DNA of 64,000 nucleotides from Apoda limacodes (Eukaryota; Arthropoda; Insecta; Lepidoptera; Limacodidae). Location: assembly GCA_946406115.1 (NCBI GenBank), contig OX291553.1, forward strand, positions 2,919,001 through 2,983,000, in the 5' to 3' direction. How positions within the stretch are numbered: the stretch's first letter is position 1; each line of letters starts with the position of its first letter. The translations under genes were made by a program, and so were the position numbers. Below are positions 47,458-58,410 of the stretch, one piece after another. The notes under the pieces are model-generated. The model was not told where the DNA came from, ran no database searches, and saw only the letters and a list, made by a program, of their open reading frames with translations.

Positions 47458-48406
47458 TACCTACTAGGTATATACTTCAGAAGTAAACTAAACTAAACTC
47501 GAGGAAACAATATTTTTAAAGTAAAATAATGAACTGTGCTCAACGTGCAACAAACAAAAACCAAAACGTAATGCTTTTTATAACACAAGTGTAATTTTTA
47601 TAACACAAGTGTAATTTTATTGGACGCATATGTTTAGAGTTTATTTCATATTCCAAACCATTTCATAATAAATATTTTGTGATAAGTAGTCTCTTCTAGC
47701 CGGTTTTTAATTTTGAAATTCATAACACAATCAAACGCACATTTTTTATCTGAAAACAGTAGATTTTTTTTGAGCAAAAATTTAGCCTATCTCGACACTG
47801 AATACGCTGTTTCTCGTTCGATCGTGGAATTAGGTTGTAGTAACTTCCGTGGGAACTTTTGAATTTTCCGGGATAAAAAGTAACCTATGTCCTTAGTATT
47901 TCAGGACCTAACCTTTAGGTGTGCTAATTTTCAGCCCGACCCATCCAGCGGTTAAAGCGCTATTGAATAACATAAAACCAAATATCTTAACTTCCGCATC
48001 TATAATATTAATGGGATAGCTAGTAATTATTGATTTTTTCCAGTGGCTCCGCCTTTTGTATTTTTCGGGATAAAAAATATTATATGTCCTTCCCCGGGAC
48101 TCTAACTATCTGCACCCCATCCAATACGGTCCAGCGGTCTAAGCGTAAAGAGGTAACAAACAGGCAAGTAGACAGATAGAGTTTCGCATTTATAATATTA
48201 GTATGGATTTCATCTAAATCCGTTAGCGGTTCAAGCGTAAAGCGGTGCTCTAAAAATGTGCATCCAATAAAATTACACTTGTGTTATAAAAAGCACATAC
48301 GTTTTGGTATTTGTTTGTTGCACGGTGAGCACAGTTCATTATTTTACTTGAAAAATATTGTTTACCCGAGTTTAGTTTAGTTCACTTTTGAAGTATATAC
48401 CTAGAA
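47458..48406. mobile_element. Foldback element with about 180-bp arms
   Basis: The left arm (47458-47640) and right arm (48236-48406) pair over CTAGGTATATACTTC, GAACTAAACTAAACTCG, AAACAATATTTTT, TAAAATAATGAACTGTGCTC, GTGCAACAAACAAA, CCAAAACGTA and AACACAAGTGTAATTTTATT. The left arm has an extra tandem copy of TTTTTATAACACAAGTGTAA. The interior (47780-48215) holds two tandem members of the lepidopteran repeat that ends in ATAATATTAGTATGGA. No transposase. Confidence 0.85.
47780..48215. repeat. Two lepidopteran repeats inside the foldback
   Basis: Each carries the phrases TTTTCGGGATAAAAA or TTTTCCGGGATAAAAAGTAA, TATGTCCTT, ATCCARCGGT-TAARCG, and a closing ATTTATAATATTAGTATGGA or a variant. The pair is in direct orientation. 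Confidence 0.7.
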
Positions 48407-51400
48407 GCCGGTGAATCGCCTTATTTACCCTATATCTGCTTCAGATCTGCCTTTTTTCATTTACGTATGATTATAATGCAATGACATAATTTTTAATTTT
48501 TACTTCCTATCAAAAATGAATGTCATTATTTAATTATTGTATCTGTCGAATATCTTATATCATATGTAATATTTAAATAATCACCTAATGTGGCTATAAA
48601 ATCGACCTTTCAATAATACCTACGTTTATACGTTTCGAGTCTAGAGACGCGAGACGGCCCAAGGCACACTCAAATGTTTTATTGTGCACATAAATACGTC
48701 AATTGCGCGCTAAACATAATTTATTTTATCGCCATTTAAAACTTTAATTTACAACTGTTTACGACACTGTTCGACTGATTTTAATTTTAAATTCACACGA
48801 GTCAGAAACAAACGTGTACCTACTAACTGAACTGATAAATTTATATACAATATATTTTTGCAACTTTAACGCTTTTTAGGCTTGAATTAAATTTTATTTA
48901 TGGTGTCTCTATCGTATATTATATAAGTCCTTGTATCTGCCAGTAAGTAAGTAAGTAAGTGGGTAGTCTACTTTTATTAGTACTTACTTTGTTAGACATA
49001 CCTAATGAACCATTTATATGCAGCATAGGAACTGGGAAAATATAATGTGTTGACATACTTACTTTTAAACAGACGTTATACGTAATTTGTCGATATACCT
49101 ATAAGTATATCACTCGCCATGAATTTGAAATGATTTTATTAAAAGCCTGGCATCGAAGTTGTTGTCGAATTCATATTAAGTAAGAAAGTACATACCCAAA
49201 CCGTTTCATTAGATAACTTCGCAAAAAATATAAGGTGGATTATTATGGAACGTGGTGAAGGGTTTGGGAAACTATGTTAAATCTTCGCATCTGATATAGC
49301 TTATTTCCTACGGAAAATCTTCACCTTCTACGTTTGTTTGTCGCTTACGTCGTTACCTCTTCTGGTACTGACGCATTGACATAATAGTTATAGGGTCAAA
49401 TACCCTATTAAAAATTGGATATTTTTAATTATTTTCGTTTAGTTTTGTCTCGTTTCGTTTTATTTTATAAAAGTAATATTTATAAACTCTTAATATAGGT
49501 ACTCGCACTTATAGCATAAATATATCTAATAACCAACTTACACTAAGTAAGATTATATGTAAGCATTTTTTTCTAATAGTTCTTGTGTCTTAAGCAGTGG
49601 CAACATAATAAAAATAGATGTAGGCTGTGTCGGAGTTCACGAATCGTCCTGAAATGTCTTTGCAATCGAAATCCAACTATCCATCGAAAAGTGTATTACA
49701 TATCAGCAGCAACTACAGAAAATCCTTGCATATAAGAAAGAAATAGAAAATAAGTTAGGGTTAAGACCCGTAGATTTACCGCTTCCTTTGGACCAGTGAA
49801 ATACTTATTTCAAGAAATAAACGTTCGAGAAACATCACAATGAACTCCCAATAGTGGTTTGTCAATCCGACGTTTACACGCTCTGCACACAAGGGAGAGT
49901 CTTTCACAAACAAAGCCGACCGGAATTTGAGTTTTATTTAAGTTAAACTTAATAAGAGTACAGAAAAGAGTTCAAAAAATAGTATGTAATAACTTTTACT
50001 ATTAAAAAGTGTTTGTAAAAACTTAATAAGAATAAAAAAAAAATACTTTGAAAAACATTTTGAATTTGACTTTTCCATTAATGACTATCTTGTAAACCAA
50101 CAATTAAGGTATCATTACTCTGCATATTGTTTTTGTGCCAGATTTTATTGAGGGATTCAAAATCGAATTCACTGTATTATGTCAAAATGACTCTCACTTT
50201 ACTATTAAATATTGCATCTTCTTGCAAAACCAATTAGAAGTGGCTCAAAGTGTCAAAATTCTTTTTGAGGCCTATAAAAACGTCCCTGGTACATTTTAAC
50301 GCAAAATTTTTTCACTTATTTGGATAATCTTCAAAACATATATTAATTTCTAATTAAGAATGACCTACGCATACCCGAGTGATGACTTTTATCGAAATAT
50401 TTGGGCTGAAAAATAAAATCTTGTTTGGTAACGCAGTGGACATTATTTTTGAGGGGTCATGGGGACTGGTAACGCAGCGGTAATTTAAATATCGAATGAG
50501 ACTTTTCTATGAGCAAAAACCTAGGAAGGTGGGGTAATTTACAATAAACATAGAGGCTAAGAACTAACGTGAAACTACTAGGAAAATATTTCGAGAGATC
50601 TAAAATTTATAAATTTTCATCTCTATTTTAGATTAGATTTAATAACAGTCCCTATCAGCCTCATACGTCCAGACACGGCCGGAGATTTGGGCCATAATCC
50701 ACAGGATGCGATATTTTCATCGCATAATCAATGTAGTTCTTGAGAAACGCGGGCTCGAAATCTAAGCCCCTCGGCCACCACCGACTCAAAAAAACGAATC
50801 TTATAACAATATAATACCATACAAAAGGAAATGTTAATAGATTGAAAGAAGAAAGGCACTTGTTCTTCAAATTAACTCAGAGTATGGTATGCTTACACCG
50901 AGTTCATGAATTCTGAAGTGATGAACATATAAAAAATATTTTTGAACTTTAGGCTAGGATCTCTAATTACGATTTAAAACTGTGGTGCCTACGATTTAAG
51001 TTAAATATTCCTTAATCGTTTCTTCTGTACTTTTATTTTATTGTTTTTTTAGGCGGTTTAGAATAGTTAAAATAAAAATAGGTCAAAATTCAACAGTCGT
51101 CTTCCGAACGGCTTTATTTACAGCGGTTGTTTCGGCCCCGACTCGATTGGAATGGGAATTAGTATATTACAGGCCAATGTAACGTTGCTTAACTAAGTCT
51201 ATCAATGATGTAATTTATTAGCCGGTTAGAATTTATTAGTATCTATAGCGAAGTGAAAATATGTGCGGAAATAAATTTAATCATATCAAACACAGCATGA
51301 GGCGCGGCGGTGGTGATGCAGCGTTGAAGGAAGGACCTTGAAATAAAAAAAGGATTTTTGGTACAAATGAAAAAATTCAATTTAAACTAGCAAGTTAAAT

Positions 51401-51810
51401 TAGTTCTACTCGCACTTGTCCCACTGTATTCTTTTTTCTCACAAGAAATTAAATTACAAGGAAACGTACGACCAGCAGTTGACAGCATACACAAACCACG
51501 TTTATACATTTCAGTAGCCATTAATTTCAAGTACGTGCAATTCCCCGCTGATACGTGTCTGACAATGTGACAGACGGATACGAGTCCCACATACATATGG
51601 ACAGTTTTTAATTGTGCATGTCACTAAGCTGTTCACCCGGCTTGGCGTGCCTCGTGCATACTGATTTGGACCACCGAGTCGGGGCCGCTTTTGTGAATGT
51701 TAACTAGTAGTTACGCTTTTTTGCGTCACCTACAGCGACGCACAATTAGTCGTATCACGTTTGTGTTTGAAGTAAAATTTCGTACAAGTATGTTTTTACA
51801 GATAAACAGA
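48407..51810. other. Intergenic DNA
   Basis: No gene is supported. It contains a (TAAG)n microsatellite at 48942-48960. A repeat-like block at 50660-50790 includes the hairpin ATGCGATATTTTCATCGCAT at 50706-50725. GC-richer sequence lies at 48645-48720. Confidence 0.4.
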
Positions 51811-51815
51811 CGAGC

Positions 51816-51984
51816 TGGGACCTTATTGAGAACAGTCTCGAGCTATTCCGACTCTGGAATTCGAGAGACAAATGTATGCAAGTACATTCACGGGTTTAGA
51901 GAGGTAAGTCAGACTTTCATACATTTTTGTATCGAATTCCAGAGTCCGAATAGCTCGAGAATGATTTCAAAAAGGCCCTATGAT
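51816..51984. mobile_element. 160-bp palindromic element, copy B
   Basis: It matches copy A across its length: GGGACCTTATTGAGAACAGT, CGAGCTATTCCGACTCTGGA, then ATCGAATTCCAGAGTCCGAA and TCGAGAATGATTT. The right terminus is more decayed than in copy A (AAAAAGGCCCTAT). Both copies are preceded by AGCTG, so the true left end may be a few bases further out. Confidence 0.8.
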
Positions 51985-53215
51985 ATTATTTCAGGCAGGC
52001 ATTTGTTCAACAGTAAACGTCTCCCGGCTGAGACGACAACGATATTTATATAACTTCAAATCGACAATTATATTGAGAATTGTTGTAAAAAGTACATCTA
52101 AAAACTTTTACTTATGGCATATTTGGTGAAATGTTTCCGTCATCATTATTTAAATCTTCTCATAAAGTCATAATAAAAGGCCGTGTTCATGCAGTGCAGG
52201 GGCCAGGTTTCGAAATTATTATTATCTACGTTGCTCTTTTTTTATAGTTTTCAACCATGAATGTATAGACCAACGATGACTAACTCGCTCTTGGCCGCTT
52301 TTTTATACAAAAACTTTCAAAAGAAGAGCAAATACGAATTCCACGCAAGTGATAAATCATAGTTGATTCATTGATTCTTTAGTTTACCAGATCTAAGCTT
52401 ATTTTTCATCAATTATTATTATCATGCCTCCGCATTACGTAGGATGTAAGGAAGACCACACACGACCTCTTGTGATACCATACCGCTCATTATATCCTGT
52501 CCCCCGGCGAGGACGGCGTGGCGGTGCTCCGTCAGGGTGAGACGTGTCGGCCATAGGAAATTATTTGCAACTAGCCTGCCCCACAGACGATGTTCTGCCC
52601 TCTTAATGTTAAATACAGTGTCTATACTTAGCATTTATTTAAGAGGTAAAATAGGCTAGGGTTTTCCCCGCTGTTGGGTGCTAAAATTTTCGCGAAAAAA
52701 ACTTAGCTCAAAGTAGCCTGCTTTAGAAGGCTTATTTTTTTTTGTGGATTTCTAAATTTTTGTTAATTTTTTTCTATGGTTTAATCTAAGTAGACAAACA
52801 AATCTTACAATCACGTTTTTTAAATAGATTGTATATGCAGTAGGTACCGCCCGATTCGTTACTGAATAGTAACCTTCTGTGTACTTTCAAAATGATGCCT
52901 ACCTGATAACAATTCCACGCACCGCTCCGGTAATAACTGGGATTTCAGTCAATAAATCAAGGGAAGGCTCGCAGGTAACAATAGATCGTGAAGATGTTAA
53001 GGATATGGTATAGATACCATAAACAGATACTTAAAGTGCGGCTGCCCCAAACTCCGCGGCGTCGGGGTCGGTCAAAGATCACATAGAATATAGATCAATC
53101 TAATGACCACTTCCAAAACAAATTCATATGACGATGATGAATTTTCACAGCTCCAAGGGACAGAAGACCTGAGTATTTGATATAAATTTTAGCTTGATAC
53201 CTCTGCGCGTTCCAG
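51985..53215. other. Intergenic DNA
   Basis: No gene is seen. A GC-rich block at 52428-52625 looks repeat-like but I cannot classify it. Confidence 0.35.
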
Positions 53216-53217
53216 AG

Positions 53218-53305
53218 AAAAAGGGTCTTGACAGACGGACGGACGGACAAATAGTGATCCCATTAGGGTTCCGTTTTTTTCCTTTCAAGGTACGGAACCC
53301 TAAAA
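53218..53305. repeat. GGGTTCCGT-family fragment
   Basis: GACAGACGGACGGACGGACA, TTAGGGTTCCGTTTTTTTCC and AGGTACGGAACCCTAAAA are the 3' wording of the repeat at 3790-4440. The overlapping reading frames on both strands are by-products. Confidence 0.75.
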
Positions 53306-53639
53306 CTGAAGAAAACAACATTTCTCCATACATTGGAATAAGGGAGACTAATTATTTATTTGGACACTCCATCGTATGCGGTATTATTCTAAAACTTTTT
53401 CTTAAAGATGTACATTGTACGTACATAAAAGTTGAAAAATTTGGTAACCCCTCTTTTTGAAATATATGTTATAAAAATCTGAAAAAGTCTCAATAAGAAG
53501 CCCTTAAGAATTTTTCTAGCGAAAATTGGTTTGAACCAAATCGGTTTATAAGATTTTCACATATTCGCAATAAATCTCATTCTACACTTTCCTAATTTAA
53601 TTCGTGTTCTACTCGAACTAAGCCGCTTTTATTTATAAG

Positions 53640-54192
53640 TGATACCTATAATGATACCTCTTATCGATCCTCATAATGCAAACCTTCCCCATATCGATCC
53701 TCATAATTTAACCTTACTAATTGATTCTCATAATGAAACCCTACTTCTTATTGATCGTTATATTGTAACCCTAAGTATTATTGATCATTATAATGCAACC
53801 CTACTTCCTTTTGATTGTAGTGATGTACCTACTTTTTATTGATCGTCATAATGTAAGCCTACCTCTTATTTATCGTCATAATGTTACCTTTTCTCTTATT
53901 GATCGTCATAATGCACCTCTACCTCTTATCTATCCTCATAGTACAACTCTACCTTATATTGATCGTCATAATTTTACCCTACTTATTGATTTTCATAGTG
54001 AACCCTAATTCTTATTGAGCGTTATATTGTAAACCTAAGTCCTATTGATCATTATAATGCAAACCTACTTCCTTTTGATTGTAATAATGAAACTACTTTT
54101 TATTGTTCATCATAATGTAAGTTTACCTCTTATTGATCGTCACAATGTAACCTTATCTCTTATTGATCGTAATAATGTAACTCTACCTTTTA
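53640..54192. repeat. 30-bp minisatellite, about 18 copies, with 265-bp superunit
   Basis: The unit is close to TATTGATCGTCATAATGTAA plus CCCTACCTCT. It reads as LIDRHNVTLP-type 10-residue repeats. The blocks beginning at 53721 and 53986 share a series of variant units (TTCATAGTGAA/CTCATAATGAAA, CGTTATATTGTAA, ATTATAATGCAA, TTTTGATTGTARTRATG), so there is a 265-bp higher-order repeat. It stops abruptly where an RT fragment begins at 54196. Confidence 0.95.
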
Positions 54193-54195
54193 CCA

Positions 54196-54420
54196 TCAGC
54201 TGTAAAATTTTCTTATACCGCACTAAGCTTCTTAATGATTTTCAGTCAGGTTTTCGTCCAGCACATAGTACTGCTATAGCTTTAATCAAAATTACCGATG
54301 ACATCCGACTTGCTATGGATGAAAGAAAACTAACTCTCCTTGTCCCCTTAGATTTTAGCAACGCGTTCAACTGTGTAAACCATGACATCCTTTTGTCTAC
54401 GTTACGCTTCTTAAACGCAT
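54196..54420 (+). pseudogene. LINE RT fragment fused to the minisatellite
   Basis: The frame reads LLNDFQSGFRPAHSTAIALI, then KITDDIRLAMDERKLT and DFSNAFNCVNHDILLSTLRF, which is RT from the end of block 1 through the first catalytic Asp (LDFSNAF). Stop codons follow at 54421. It shares an open frame with the last minisatellite units, creating a chimeric 125-codon ORF. It begins about where the minus-strand LINE at 56617 breaks off in RT, and is likely from the same family. Confidence 0.8.
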
Positions 54421-55007
54421 GATGATGGTTTCAAAATAGATATCATTTTATTTATTTATGTAATCTTTTTGCACCAAAAAATGTGCACAATGGCGACCTT
54501 AATGCTATGAGGCATTCTCTACCAGCCAACCATAGTATATAAAATAATAAATTTACATAATACTATACACATACATGTATAAAATACATACAAACATACA
54601 TAAAATACATGACGCAATGAAAAATCTTCAATTATAGAACCATATGTTCAAACTTGTATCTGCTTTAAATAATATTCTTTAAGCTTGCTTTTAAAGGTGT
54701 ATTTATTATGTGCACTGCGGATATCTTTGGGGAGGCCGTTCCAGAGTTGTATAGCCTGAACTGTGAATGAATGAGAAACAAAACCTGAACGGTGACGAGG
54801 AGTAGAGAGACTAGTACTTTGAGAAGAACGAAGTGAACGCTCGTGAGTAGAGCCGAGGTATTGAAATCTAGATTTTAAGTAGTTTGGAGAGTTAGGATCG
54901 TTTAAAATAGAAAGAATATTCTGACGCTTCTGCGTTGACGTATGGGATACCATTTGAGTTGATTGCGAAAAGCAGATATGGTCATATTTACGAAGACAGA
55001 AGACTGC
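54421..55007 (-). pseudogene. 3' end of a second LINE (C-terminal RT and 3' UTR)
   Basis: From 55000 leftward the minus strand encodes LRKYDHICFSQ, then a frame with KRQNILSILNDPNSPNYLKS, HERSLRSSQSTSL, GFVSHSFTVQAIQLWNGLPK and YTFKSKLKEYYLK, ending at 54648. This is the C-terminal tail of a CR1/Jockey-superfamily RT, distinct from the 20-kb LINE. The 3' UTR (GGCTGGTAGAGAATGCCTCA on the minus strand) ends near 54440 in an ATAAATAAATAAA tail. The rest of the element is separated by the insertion at 55008. Confidence 0.85.
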
Positions 55008-56616
55008 CAAAGCTGCCGAAGGGAACTTTTGCCAGTCGTCGTTACCACCACTGCGGAAGACCAATGGTAATAGTGCTAAAGAGAAAGCCGATCTATTGGG
55101 CAGTCTCTTTGCTTCAAACTCGAATATGAACGACGAAGGCGCTGTACCACCTACTATACCGTGGTGCGGTAAGACCATGCCGGAAATCGTCATAACACAG
55201 CAGGAGGTCAAGCGGGCGTTGCTTTCTCTAGACGTTCATAAGTCGAGTGGGCCAGACGGTATACCAGCAGTGGTGCTTAAGCAGTGTCCTCCTGAGTTAT
55301 GTCCTGTACTCACGCGCCTATTCGCGCTTTCCTACCACACTAGGCAATTTCCGTCTTCATGGAAGACAGCGAATGTGCATCCGGTGCCCAAAAAGGGCGA
55401 TAGATCAGATCCATCGAATTACAAGCCTATCGCTATTACCTCTCTCCTATCCAACGTGATGGACCGTGTGATTAACACACAGCTTCTAAGATACCTAGAA
55501 GAACACGACCTGGTCAGCGACCGTCAATATGGCTGTCGTTACGGTCGCTCGACTGGTGACCTTCTAGTGTATCTCACACACCGATGGACACTAGCCATTC
55601 AGAATCAGGGAGAGGCATTGGCATGTAGCCTGGACATAGTGAAGGCATTCGATCGGGCCTGGCACCGGTGTATTCTATTGAAGTTGCCATCTTACGGAGT
55701 GCCCGAGGGTTTGGGCAAATGGGTGGCTAGCTTTTTGTCCGGCAGACGCATACGAGCCGTAGCTGACGGTAGTTACTCTGATAGCATGGACATTAATGCT
55801 GGTGTGCAAGGAAAACTTAGTCCGATTCAACCCTATAAAGACAAGTCTGCGCTTTCACCGCTAAGAAAACCCCATTCACTGTGGTCCCACAATTCCAGAA
55901 CACTCCCCTCTCCATCTCCAAGAGCATTGGGATCCTTGGTGTTGACATCTCCAGCGATGTTCAGTTCCGAGATCATTTACAAGATAAGGTGAAGGTGGCG
56001 TCCAAAAAACTAGGTGTACTCAACAGAGCGAGGCGGTACTTCACGTCGGGGCAGAGGTTGCTGCTTTACAAGTCGCAAGTTCGGCCCCATATGGAGTACT
56101 GCTGCCATCTCTGGGCAGGTGCACCCGGATACCAGCTTGGACCTTTTGACTCGGTTCAACGACGGGCTGTGAGAATTGTCGACGATTCCAAACTCACTTG
56201 CCGTTTCGAACCCTTAAGTCTGAGGAGAGACCTTGCCTCCCTGTGTGCGTTCTACCGCTTGTACAATGGGATGTGTTCTGAGGAATTGTTTGAAATGATG
56301 CCCACGGCTACTTTCTACCATCGGCAGGGAATTCATTCTCACAGTTTAGAACCGAAATGGACGCGTACAGTGCGGTTTCAGAGAAACTTCCTCCCGCGAA
56401 CGCTTGGGTTGTGGAATGAGCTCCCTGCCAAGGTTTGCTCTAAGGACTACAGTTTGGGGTTCTTTAAGAAAGAAGTTATTGGATTTTTGAAGGGTCAGCA
56501 ACGCGCGAGTGTTACTTTTGGTGTTGCAAGCGTCCATAGGCCACGGTGACCGCTTACCATCAGGCGGACCGTGTGCTTGTTTGCCATCTCAGTGGTATTA
56601 AAAAAAAAAAAAAAAA
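55008..56616 (+). pseudogene. Third copy of the 20-kb LINE, deleted for YADD
   Basis: It begins in the linker (KAAEGNFCQSSLPPLRKTNG), passes EGAVPPTIPWCGKTMPE and the RT blocks to SMDINAGV at 55805. There about 208 bp present in the 20-kb copy (20975-21182), including the YADD motif, are missing and the frame shifts. The C-terminal half resumes at about 55881 (QFQNTPLSISKSIGILGVD) and runs to TGA at 56547-56549, with a 15-bp in-frame loss (TARHR). The 3' UTR and 17 A residues (56600-56616) follow. It is inserted in the minus-strand LINE. Confidence 0.92.
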
Positions 56617-58173
56617 TGTGCGACTGCTTGAAGGATTTTAGATAAAAAAGCTAATATTGAAATTGGTCTAAAGTGACTAATGGATGAGGGATTTGCTACT
56701 TTAGGCAAAGGATTGACAAATGCTTTACGCCATATACCAGGAAATTCTCCAGTAAACAGGGAGAAGTTGATGATGTGGGTCAGAATTGGAATTATAGTAT
56801 CTAGTATATAGAGAATCATGAATCTGTTCACATCATCACATCCAACTGCTTTAGACTTAATAGAGAGAATGATGTTTCTCCGGTGTCATCAGTAACTGGT
56901 AGAAAGGAAAACGGGTCATTATCTGGAATAGGTAAAGATCTAATGTCGAAAATAGATATAAGCTTAGTGGCATCATCAAGGGAATGTGTTTTAGAGAAAT
57001 GGCAATAAAACTCATCTGCAATAAATTTATGATTAGGAGAGTTGAATTAGTTTTGCCGAAACCGAGTGATTTTAGAAATTTCCATAAATCAGTTGGAGAA
57101 GGACTGCAGAGTTTATTGAGGAAAAACTGGCGTTTAGCTCTTCTTACCATCTGGTTGCAGCTATTTCTTATATTGAGTACAATTATACTCAGTGCACGTT
57201 TTCTTGAACTTTAAGGACATACGATCCCGTTTCGTCATTGCACTGCGAATTACATCCAAACCATGGAGCAGGTGGCCTTTTTATCCGGAATGACCAAGAG
57301 AACGCATGTACATCGTATAGTGCGGTTAACTCCCGATTTAAAATGGTCACTTTTTCGTCGACGGTGTCCGCAGAAAATAGTTTGGACCAATCAATCAAGT
57401 CCGCATCTTTTCTTAGATTTTCATATTAACAAAACTACGTACAAAGACAATCTCTGGTTTATATTTGAGAGATTTTATTTTATATTAGGCATACACCAAA
57501 TCATGTTTTGAAAATCTTGGTGCCTCAAATTGGCCAAATTTGGCAATGCGTTCAACTGTGTCAGCAGTGTTCATGTTATGGTAGGTGGGTTGTAGAGGAA
57601 GAGGTATAAAACAAGCTGATTCAATTACACATAATAATTTTGAACGTCGTGTAAATATATTCAGTAAATCGATGTAGAAGTAGTCAACTGAAGGGGGGCA
57701 GTATACAACTCCAAGAACGGCTTTGACTCCATTAAAATTAATTTCAATAAAAATATATTCAGCTGAGGCAGATTACTGACAAAGAGAAGTGGCGAGAATT
57801 TTGTAAGGTATATTACTGCGTAAGTATATTGCTACTCCACGTTTACCTAAACGATCGTTCCGAATAAGAACAAAGCCTTGTTAGGCGAAATGAGCGGTGT
57901 CAAGGTTAGGCTTAAACCAAGTTTCTGAAACTAAAACAGCATTAATATTTTTAGAGCTGAAGGTTTCCAACAGATCAGAGTAGTGTGAAGGAACGCTTTG
58001 CGCATTTATATGACACGCGGTAAAAGAAGATTTTAGTCCTTGTAGGACTTGTAGTCCTACTTCCCTCTCAAGTATATTACCTAAAGTATTACTTTTAGTG
58101 ACAGAATGGAAAGAATAGATCTAAGATCGCCAGCAGAGTAAAAGGATTCATCATCACTTAAGTCATCTATCAT
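56617..58173 (-). pseudogene. 5' part of the second LINE: endonuclease and RT start
   Basis: The minus frame starts at an ATG at 58173 (MIDDLSDDESFYSAGDLRSI). The endonuclease follows: SSFTACHINAQSV, INAVLVSETWF, FVLIRNDRLGKRGVAIYLRS and KAVLGVVYCPP, which are hallmark blocks of APE-type LINE endonucleases. Next come linker pieces (IDWSKLFSADTVDEKV, then RRAKRQFFLNKL) and RT block 1 (FPGIWRKAFVNPLPK, then HFRPISILAFLSKILQ). It stops at the poly(A) tail of the inserted LINE. Stops (for example after TAHFA) and frameshifts show it is dead. The segment between this RT block and the C-terminal piece at 55000 is absent from this side. Confidence 0.88.
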
Positions 58174-58194
58174 AATAATATAAGTTAAAATATA

Positions 58195-58345
58195 CTAAAA
58201 AAGTAATATTTTACAAAACTCATACTATCTCCATACCAAATTTCATCTAATATCGGTTAAGCAGTTCCCGATCCATCCAGTGATTGAAGCGTGATTGAGT
58301 AACAAACAACCAAGCATTCAAACTTTCTCATTTGTAATATTAATG
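58195..58345. repeat. Lepidopteran repeat fragment
   Basis: CATACCAAATTTCATCTAAT, CGGTTAAGCAGTTCC and a closing TTTGTAATATTAATGA match the 3' wording of the repeats at 47780-48215. Confidence 0.6.
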
Positions 58346-58410
58346 AATAAATAATGTATGGTAATTAAGGAACTTTGCTAGCGGCTCTACTCGCCCTAAA
58401 TTTGGTTACG

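Noticed and set aside
51697..52053. 118-codon plus-strand frame
   Set aside because: Much of it is translation through palindromic element copy B, so it is a by-product of the repeat.
55008..55211. Rightward extension of the minus-strand LINE frame (to 55211)
   Set aside because: LINE similarity ends at about 55000; beyond that the frame is antisense to the inserted LINE.
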